IMG/VR virus record: IMGVR_UViG_3300042544_000142
Span: 1 to 33,538 of that record
Length of the DNA stretch: 33,538 nt
Direction: 5' to 3' (one strand)
Source of the DNA: a virus
The notes under the pieces were generated by a model, which was not told where the DNA came from, searched no databases, and was given only the letters and a program-made list of their open reading frames with translations. A program made the position numbers and the translations under genes. Below, piece by piece: positions 28,493 through 33,538 of this stretch (positions are counted from its first letter, which is position 1; every line of letters starts with the position of its first letter).

Positions 28493-28926
28493 TGAATATC
28501 AACGAAATCAAACCTAATCCTAACAATCCAAGAAAGATTGATGCTGATGACTTTGCTAAGTTGATTAAGTCTATTCAAGATGACCCAAAGTTATTAGAAG
28601 CAAAGCCATTAATCATTGATGAAAATAATGTAATCTTAGGAGGTAACCAGAGGTATCGTGCTTGTTTAGAATTAGGCATCCAAGATGTACCTGTTATCAA
28701 AATGCCTAACTTAATCGAAAGAGAAAAGCAAAAGTTACTCGTAATTGATAACACTCACTATGGAATGTGGGATATGGATATGTTAGCAAATAATGATTGG
28801 CAATTAGAAGATTTAAGCGAATGGGGTGTCAATGTTGACTTTCTCGTTCCAACAAATGATGAACCAAAATCAATAGACAATACCAAAAAAGGAAAGGTTT
28901 GCCCTAATTGTGGCATATCTTTGTAA
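28492..28926 (+). CDS. ParB/Srx-like nuclease-domain protein
   Basis: The 144-aa protein begins with the ParB N-terminal pattern: I-K-P-N-P-N-N-P-R-K at residues 6-15, a strand K-P-L-I-I-D, and the phosphate-binding G-G-N-Q-R-Y-R-A at 50-57. Such phage proteins are ATPase/nuclease or regulatory modules, often next to terminase small subunits. The short C-terminal tail adds one cysteine pair (C137, C140). There is no partition system or methylase fusion here. A role in DNA packaging or modification is inferred from position. Confidence 0.8.
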   Translation: MNINEIKPNPNNPRKIDADDFAKLIKSIQDDPKLLEAKPLIIDENNVILGGNQRYRACLELGIQDVPVIKMPNLIEREKQKLLVIDNTHYGMWDMDMLANNDWQLEDLSEWGVNVDFLVPTNDEPKSIDNTKKGKVCPNCGISL

Positions 28927-28941
28927 AACAATGGAAATACA

Positions 28942-29289
28942 ATGGCAGGAATAGATAACTTAAAACACTTTGAAAAAGGTCAATCTGGTAACCCAAATGG
29001 TAGACCTAAAGGAGTTCAAAACTCAAAGACTCGTTTACTTAGGTTGCTTGAATTAGTACAAAAAAGAAGGAATCCAATTACAGGTGAAGATGAAGATTTT
29101 ACTGTGCTTGAATTGATGGATATGCAAATGATTAGCAAGGCATTGAAAGGCGACCAAAGAGCATACGAGGCAGTAGTTGATAGATTAGAAGGTAAACCTA
29201 AACAAACAACAGACATAACCGCTGACATAAAGGGTAATGTGCAAATCACAATAGAACCAGATGCAGATTGTCAACCAATTAAAGATTAA
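28942..29289 (+). CDS. Terminase small subunit candidate (DUF5681-like start)
   Basis: The 115-aa protein has G-N-P-N-G-R-P-K-G at residues 16-24, a motif common at the start of phage packaging-associated DUF5681 proteins, followed by two helices (R-L-L-R-L-L-E-L-V and M-I-S-K-A-L-K-G-D-Q-R-A-Y-E-A-V). Located immediately upstream of the large subunit and overlapping it by 29 nt, it most likely recognises packaging DNA. No ATPase motif is present. Confidence 0.75.
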   Translation: MAGIDNLKHFEKGQSGNPNGRPKGVQNSKTRLLRLLELVQKRRNPITGEDEDFTVLELMDMQMISKALKGDQRAYEAVVDRLEGKPKQTTDITADIKGNVQITIEPDADCQPIKD

Positions 29290-30427
29290 GGCTACACCTG
29301 TATTCTATGCCAATAAAAAGGCATACGAGGAAGGTTATCCGATAATTTGTAACGAGGGTGGGTCAAGATCAAGTAAAAGCTATTCGGTTGTTCAATTACT
29401 GATACACATTGCTTTAACCAAGCCTAATACAAGAATTTCGTGCGTATCTCATTCCCTACCACATATTAAGCGTGGAGTTTATAGGGATTTTAAAAACATA
29501 TTGGAGCAATGGAATATTTGGGATGAAAAGGATTTCCGATATACCGATTTCATTTATACGTTTAAGAACGGCTCTTATATTGAGTTATTCGGACTTGAAG
29601 ACCCAGACAAAGCAAAAGGACCAGCAAGGGATATATTATTCGTAAACGAGGCAAACCTAATTAGCAAGGCTTTGTTTGACCAGCTTTTAATTCGTACTAC
29701 TGGACAATCTTTTTTAGACTGGAATCCAGCCGACTTTATTTCTTGGGTATATGAGGTAGCCGATAACCCAAAGAACAAGCGCATCCATTCTACCTACCTA
29801 AACAACATCTCAAACCTTAGTGAAAGCCAAATAAGAAACATTGAGCAATACAAGGACTTACCAGATGACTTTATGTGGAAAGTGTACGGATTAGGGGAAC
29901 GAGGCTCTGCAAAGGAAATAATTTACACTCAATGGAAACAATACGATGAAGCACCAGATGGCGATGTGTTTTATGGATTGGACTTTGGTTATGTTCACCC
30001 AGCTGCTTTAGTTAAGGTTACGCACTATGAAGGACAAAACTACTTTGAGGAAATAGTTTACCAAAGCGGATTGACTTTGAGTGATCTATCAAGATTGATT
30101 AAAGAGAAACTACCAGAACGAGCTACAATCTATGCGGACGCAGCCGAGCCTAAATCTATTGAGGAACTTTACCGACAAGGCTTTAATATCAAACCAGCGC
30201 AAAAGGATGTATGGGCAGGAATAGTTAAAATGAAATCTTATCCAATAAACTTGCACTACAATAGTAAAAACCTAAGAAGGGAGTTTATGTCTTACAAATG
30301 GAAAAAGGATAAAAATGATAACGTAATAGAAGAACCTGTAAAGGCAAATGATGACTTGATGGATGCTTGTAGGTATGCCGTGTTTACGCATTTAACCAAG
30401 CTAAAATTTGAGGTGTCGGTATTTTAG
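29261..30427 (+). CDS. terL: Terminase large subunit
   Basis: The 388-aa packaging motor has the Walker A variant G-G-S-R-S-S-K-S (33-40) and Walker B D-I-L-F-V-N-E (124-130). Its RNase H-like nuclease has metal ligands at D241 (G-L-D-F-G), D293 (Y-A-D-A-A-E-P) and D365/D368 (N-D-D-L-M-D-A). At 388 aa it is a compact member. It drives DNA into the prohead and cuts the concatemer. The mutual order of small subunit, large subunit and portal is standard, and the circular permutation seen at the window ends fits headful-type packaging, though this is inference. Confidence 0.95.
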   Translation: MQIVNQLKIKATPVFYANKKAYEEGYPIICNEGGSRSSKSYSVVQLLIHIALTKPNTRISCVSHSLPHIKRGVYRDFKNILEQWNIWDEKDFRYTDFIYTFKNGSYIELFGLEDPDKAKGPARDILFVNEANLISKALFDQLLIRTTGQSFLDWNPADFISWVYEVADNPKNKRIHSTYLNNISNLSESQIRNIEQYKDLPDDFMWKVYGLGERGSAKEIIYTQWKQYDEAPDGDVFYGLDFGYVHPAALVKVTHYEGQNYFEEIVYQSGLTLSDLSRLIKEKLPERATIYADAAEPKSIEELYRQGFNIKPAQKDVWAGIVKMKSYPINLHYNSKNLRREFMSYKWKKDKNDNVIEEPVKANDDLMDACRYAVFTHLTKLKFEVSVF

Positions 30428-30438
30428 GATAAATTGTC

Positions 30439-30446
30439 TAACTTTG
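30439..30446 (+). promoter_or_regulatory. TAACTTTG -7 box before the portal gene
   Basis: An exact TAnnTTTG lies in the 35-nt gap between terL and portal, ending 16 nt upstream of the portal ATG. No well-spaced -33 element; a TTTG at 30407-30410 is 28 nt away. Confidence 0.4.
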
Positions 30447-30462
30447 TTAAAATTCATATATA

Positions 30463-31842
30463 ATGGGATTACTTGACTTTTTTGGTAAAAGACAAAAACT
30501 ATCTACTGTACTACCACAAATTCCTTTTAACGGACAAGTTGCAATACAACAAGGGATAATAACTTGGCAGGGTGGCGATAACATTAGTTTCGTTAATGAT
30601 GGTTATTCGGCAAACGATATAGTTTATTCAATCGTTAAATTAATTGCGGACAAAGCAAAACTTGCTCCATTCCACGTTTATAAAGTAGTGGATGAAAGTT
30701 CTGCAAAGAAATATAAGGCTTTAATGAGCCAACCAGATAAGATTGAGAACTGGAAGGATGTTGAAAAGCTACATAAGAAAGCATTTGAAATATATACAAA
30801 AGATGCACGATTAAACGAGTTATTAAAATACCCTAACCAAGAAGATACATTTGGCGATTTCGTAGAGGCTTGGTGTACTTTTAAATTAGTTACAGGTAAT
30901 TCTTTTGTTTACGCAAAGATGATTGAAGGTGGTAACAATGATGGTAAGCCGTATGAGTTATACGTGCTTCCTTCTCAATATATGTACGTGTTAGCGGACA
31001 TTCAAAACTTCCCTCCAACTATTAGCGGTTACCAATTGAACTATGGTCCATTATGGAACTTTACTAAACAAGAAGTATTACAAGATAAATACATAAACTT
31101 ACAATGGAATACAACTGGGAATCAACTATATGGTCAATCACCATTAATGGCTGCTGCGAAAAACTTGACTCGTTCCAACGAAGCCAAGACTGCGGCGGTT
31201 GCATCTTTCCAGAATGGTGGTCCAGCTGGAGTTTTATTTATGAATGATGATAGATTTGATCCTATTAGTGGAACACAACAAGCACAAGCACTTAAAAAAG
31301 CGGTGAGTGAAAAAGGTGGGTCTGCTAACTTTAATTCAATTGCAGTTAGTGGTTATAAAGTTGATTGGAAACAAATCGGTTTAAGTCCTGTTGAATTAGA
31401 TATCATTGAGAGTGAGAAGTGGGATATGAAAGCACTTTGTAATATTTACGGAGTACCATCTCAATTGTTAAACGATGCAGATAACAAGACTTACAACAAC
31501 CAAAGAGAAGGCGAGAAAGCATTGACAGTTCGTTGTGCGATTCCTTTGTTAGTTGGTATTCGTGATAACTTAAATAGAAAACTACATTCGGATTGGGGTT
31601 ATCGTGGAACTGATATTTATGTTGACTTTGACCCAACTGTTTATAGCGAATTAGAAGCAAACAAATCGGAACAAGTTGAATGGTTAGATAAGGCTTGGTG
31701 GATTGCACCTAAGCAAAAAATGGACATTATGGGATTAGAGATTCCTCCTTACATAGATCAAACTGAAATGGAAAAATTATACATCCCTTCAAGTTTACAA
31801 AGTCCAGATGAGTTTCAACCATTAACGCTACCAAATGAATAG
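30463..31842 (+). CDS. Portal protein, HK97 type (complete right copy)
   Basis: The 459-aa protein is the full version of the truncated gene at 2-1348. It begins M-G-L-L-D-F-F-G and contains the typical portal segments S-A-N-D-I-V-Y-S-I-V-K-L-I-A (about 45-58), the F-K-L-V-T-G-N-S-F-V-Y stretch (~140), the stem-region D-N-K-T-Y-N-N-Q-R-E-G and a C-terminal clip-like segment. It overlaps the next gene by 8 nt, exactly as in the left copy, and follows terL after a short gap carrying a promoter box. Confidence 0.93.
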   Translation: MGLLDFFGKRQKLSTVLPQIPFNGQVAIQQGIITWQGGDNISFVNDGYSANDIVYSIVKLIADKAKLAPFHVYKVVDESSAKKYKALMSQPDKIENWKDVEKLHKKAFEIYTKDARLNELLKYPNQEDTFGDFVEAWCTFKLVTGNSFVYAKMIEGGNNDGKPYELYVLPSQYMYVLADIQNFPPTISGYQLNYGPLWNFTKQEVLQDKYINLQWNTTGNQLYGQSPLMAAAKNLTRSNEAKTAAVASFQNGGPAGVLFMNDDRFDPISGTQQAQALKKAVSEKGGSANFNSIAVSGYKVDWKQIGLSPVELDIIESEKWDMKALCNIYGVPSQLLNDADNKTYNNQREGEKALTVRCAIPLLVGIRDNLNRKLHSDWGYRGTDIYVDFDPTVYSELEANKSEQVEWLDKAWWIAPKQKMDIMGLEIPPYIDQTEMEKLYIPSSLQSPDEFQPLTLPNE

Positions 31843-32209
31843 CCAAGATATTATAGATAAGTTATTTGATTTAAAGGTTGACCTTAAAGCTGACCTCAAC
31901 GAAATGGTTGATGAAGTTTACGCAAAGTATCACGATACTGTGAATATGTCTTATAGCGAATTAAAGGCTTGGAGTGAAACTAAATGCTCACGTTTAGCGT
32001 CATTAGATAGAAGTCCAGTAAACAGGAACTTAAATCTATTGAGTAAGAAAAAAGCTGATTGGGGTGCAAATGAAGTTAAGTCGGCAAATAGAACAATTAG
32101 CTTTGTAAGTAGAATGAAAAATATGGAGCAAGGCAAACCTGTAAACAAAGAGTGTCCATCTAAAAGGGATATTTCCTTAAAGAACTGGGCATACAATCCA
32201 AATAAATAA
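31835..32209 (+). CDS. Small conserved head-region protein (right copy), function unknown
   Basis: Same 124-aa protein as at 1341-1715, with about six changes, nearly all in the first 30 residues (for example S/N and G/A). Here it stops with TAA and is separated by 2 nt from the 130-aa gene, whereas the left copy ends in an ATGA overlap with the MuF gene. The stop codon therefore changed from TGA to TAA at the insertion/deletion edge. Function unknown; basic C-terminal half as in the other copy. Confidence 0.75.
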   Translation: MNSQDIIDKLFDLKVDLKADLNEMVDEVYAKYHDTVNMSYSELKAWSETKCSRLASLDRSPVNRNLNLLSKKKADWGANEVKSANRTISFVSRMKNMEQGKPVNKECPSKRDISLKNWAYNPNK

Positions 32210-32211
32210 AT

Positions 32212-32604
32212 ATGAATTACGCACAAAAATTCGTAGAATTAGCTAATGAGTTAATAAGCGAAATCAAGAAAACAACAGGCATCAATCGTAGTGGGATTAC
32301 ACAAGCTGCTTCATTAGTAAGTCAAGGCAAAGTAATAAGTTCAAGAAGTTGGAATCCACCATCTGCAAGTGAGGAGAACGCATACATTGAGGAAAATGGT
32401 ATGGCTGCTTATGGCAAGTGGTTTTTAGGCATTGATGCTAATGCTGATATGGATACTAAAGAACATTGGCACTACATTTATACAAGTGATTTTGTAAACG
32501 TTGATAGAGCTGGACTTATTGCTATTAGACAAAGAGCAGGTCAACAAGGTCAAACAGATGTATTCAATGCAGCTGGTAAGTTACTTGAAAAATTAGATGC
32601 ATAA
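32212..32604 (+). CDS. 130-aa head-region protein present only in the right copy
   Basis: The protein sits between the 124-aa gene and the MuF gene and is missing from the left copy. The N-terminal half has I-K-K-T-T-G-I-N-R-S-G and polar segments; the C-terminal half has W-H-Y-I-Y-T-S-D-F and a strong D-R-A-G-L-I-A-I-R-Q-R-A-G-Q-Q-G helix before A-A-G-K-L-L-E. This recalls the C-terminal helix module of DUF6582-type phage structural proteins, an impression that needs a profile search. The gene ends TAATG, so its stop overlaps the next start by one base. Being dispensable in the sister strain, it is probably an accessory or decoration protein. Confidence 0.75.
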   Translation: MNYAQKFVELANELISEIKKTTGINRSGITQAASLVSQGKVISSRSWNPPSASEENAYIEENGMAAYGKWFLGIDANADMDTKEHWHYIYTSDFVNVDRAGLIAIRQRAGQQGQTDVFNAAGKLLEKLDA

Positions 32605-33485
32605 TGATTTGGCAAGATTATAGGAAACTATACTTAAACGCAATAAAAACCTATTCGCCAAAGTTCAAGAAAGAACTACAAAGGCAAGTAGATACTTATT
32701 GCGATACCCAAGATTTAAACGCTATAAGCGATAAGAAGATAAAAAAGACCATCCAAAACGTTCATATTGCAATGGGCGTTAAGATGGCACAAATTGCGGA
32801 GAAAAACGTTTCTAAATCGGTTAAAGGTTATTACGGACCAGAGGAATTTAAAAGTAAGCAAACGGACTTGTTTACTTATGTGATGTTGACTTATCTTGAA
32901 CTAAAAGGATTAGATAATATAGCTGCCGAAATAACACAAACAACAAAGAACCAAATTCAACAATACTTGATAAAGTCGGTTGAGGAAGGTTTGACAATGC
33001 AAGAAACAATCAAGCTATTAAGAACGGCTGGTATAACGGACTACAGAGCCGAAATGATAGCAAGAACGGAAACAGGAAGGGCAGCAAATATAGGCTCAAT
33101 GGTAGGCACGGCATCCACAGGACTTGTAACTATAAAAGAATGGATAGCAGCGATGGATAACCGAACAAGGCGAGTGCCACGAGATCAGTTTGACCATTAT
33201 CATATGGATGGAATAAAAGTACCTTACGATGAAAAATTTAATGTTAAAACTAAGAACGGAGGTTTTGAGCAAATGTTACATCCTTGCGACCCAAGTGGAA
33301 GTGCTGGTGATGTTATCAATTGCCGTTGTACGTTAGGCTATGAAGCGGTAAGAGGCGAAGATGGAAAGCCAAAAAGGTTACAGGATAATCCGCCAAGAGG
33401 CGATATGGGATTAGTTTGGAATTTAATAAATAACGTGGCTTTAATGCAAATTTCTAATTTAATAAGAGATTTGTTAGCAGATTAA
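32604..33485 (+). CDS. Minor head protein, MuF / SPP1 gp7-like (right copy)
   Basis: The 293-aa protein is the allele of the gene at 1712-2593 and has the same A-R-T-E (153-156), C-D-P (228-230) and N-C-R-C (239-242) features. Substitutions include A171S, M177I, R184M, M195Q and M265R; most nucleotide differences are silent. Its start overlaps the upstream stop by one base instead of four, the direct result of the extra gene before it. Function as for the left copy: minor head component near the portal. Confidence 0.85.
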   Translation: MIWQDYRKLYLNAIKTYSPKFKKELQRQVDTYCDTQDLNAISDKKIKKTIQNVHIAMGVKMAQIAEKNVSKSVKGYYGPEEFKSKQTDLFTYVMLTYLELKGLDNIAAEITQTTKNQIQQYLIKSVEEGLTMQETIKLLRTAGITDYRAEMIARTETGRAANIGSMVGTASTGLVTIKEWIAAMDNRTRRVPRDQFDHYHMDGIKVPYDEKFNVKTKNGGFEQMLHPCDPSGSAGDVINCRCTLGYEAVRGEDGKPKRLQDNPPRGDMGLVWNLINNVALMQISNLIRDLLAD

Positions 33486-33503
33486 AAAAAATTAATAACT
33501 TTG
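33470..33503 (+). promoter_or_regulatory. Protease promoter, right copy
   Basis: TTTG at 33470-33473, a 22-nt spacer and TAACTTTG at 33496-33503, identical to the arrangement at 2578-2611 and again 4 nt before the ATG. Conservation of the element in two diverged strains supports its function. Confidence 0.6.
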
Positions 33504-33507
33504 TTAT

Positions 33508-33538
33508 ATGAGTAAGATTGAAAACAAAAGCTACAATG
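33508..33538 (+). CDS. Prohead protease, 5' fragment cut by the window end
   Basis: The first ten codons (M-S-K-I-E-N-K-S-Y-N) are identical to those of the complete gene at 2616-3359 and then the window ends. The truncation is an artefact of the window, not a broken gene. Confidence 0.9.
   Translation, partial: MSKIENKSYN

Larger units (their letters stand above)
30495..33538. repeat. Right copy of the imperfect terminal repeat, with an extra 130-aa gene
   Basis: This segment corresponds to bases 1-2646. Left-copy coordinates map with an offset of 30494 up to the end of the 124-aa gene, then 30892 from the MuF gene on. The 398-bp difference corresponds exactly to the gene at 32212-32604 with its short flanks. 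Implied genome unit length is 30,494 bp (without the gene) or 30,892 bp (with it). Confidence 0.9.

Noticed and set aside
1-33538. tRNA genes, CRISPR arrays, insertion sequences, integrase and repressor genes
   Set aside because: I looked for tRNA-type T-arm sequences, regularly spaced repeat-spacer units, transposase-like proteins and integrase catalytic patterns, and saw none.

Overview
The window is a nearly gene-saturated, AT-rich phage genome. Every gene I accept lies on the + strand, with many 1-14 nt start/stop overlaps. It reads as a small siphovirus (HK97-fold capsid, long non-contractile tail) of a Bacteroidetes/Flavobacteriia-type host. The evidence is the repeated -7 boxes of form TAnnTTTG just upstream of start codons, two of them with well-spaced TTTG -33 elements; the DUF1376-type replication protein; the small 'FGKRK' basic protein; and the host-style lipoprotein/signal peptides. 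I found no integrase, CI-like repressor, tRNA or CRISPR, so a virulent lifestyle is the simpler reading.

Layout. 1-2646: end of portal, a small head gene, a MuF-like minor head protein and the start of the protease. 2616-11040: prohead protease, capsid, terminator, connector, head-closure, gp10-like, tail terminator, tail tube, tail chaperone with a -1 frameshift, tape measure and tail-tip protein. 11050-15886: a NUMOD/HNH homing endonuclease, a second tube-like tail protein, and a 1214-aa fibre ending in an S74 chaperone. 15888-19387: a lysis region of many small membrane proteins, a spanin-like pair, an M15 peptidase and a T4-lysozyme/pesticin-like muramidase. 19397-21077: exonuclease, HNH protein, small HELMH protein. 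21078-21358: non-coding switch region with two terminators, a dyad and a strong promoter. 21359-25891: early small genes, RHH-like protein, stand-alone DnaA domain IV, Bet-family recombinase, second NUMOD/HNH, SSB-like protein, wHTH-like protein and a Dcm methylase with a second long ORF inside it. 25871-28926: consensus promoter, a structured leader RNA, a replication initiator carrying 12-bp iterons, NinG, zinc-ribbon proteins, ParB-like protein. 28942-30427: small and large terminase. 30463-33538: portal, small head gene, an extra 130-aa gene, MuF protein and the start of the protease again.

The two ends are the same locus: 1-2646 matches 30495-33538 at roughly 95% by eye, mostly with synonymous differences. 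The right copy carries an extra 130-aa gene (398 bp net). The best reading is a circularly permuted genome of about 30.5-30.9 kb whose assembly ran past closure into a second strain. The most notable items for follow-up are the leader RNA at 25906-25994 with a possible loop-loop interaction, the iterons in the initiator gene, the ORF embedded in dcm, the DnaA-domain-IV protein, and promoter boxes so close to ATG codons that leaderless mRNAs are predicted.
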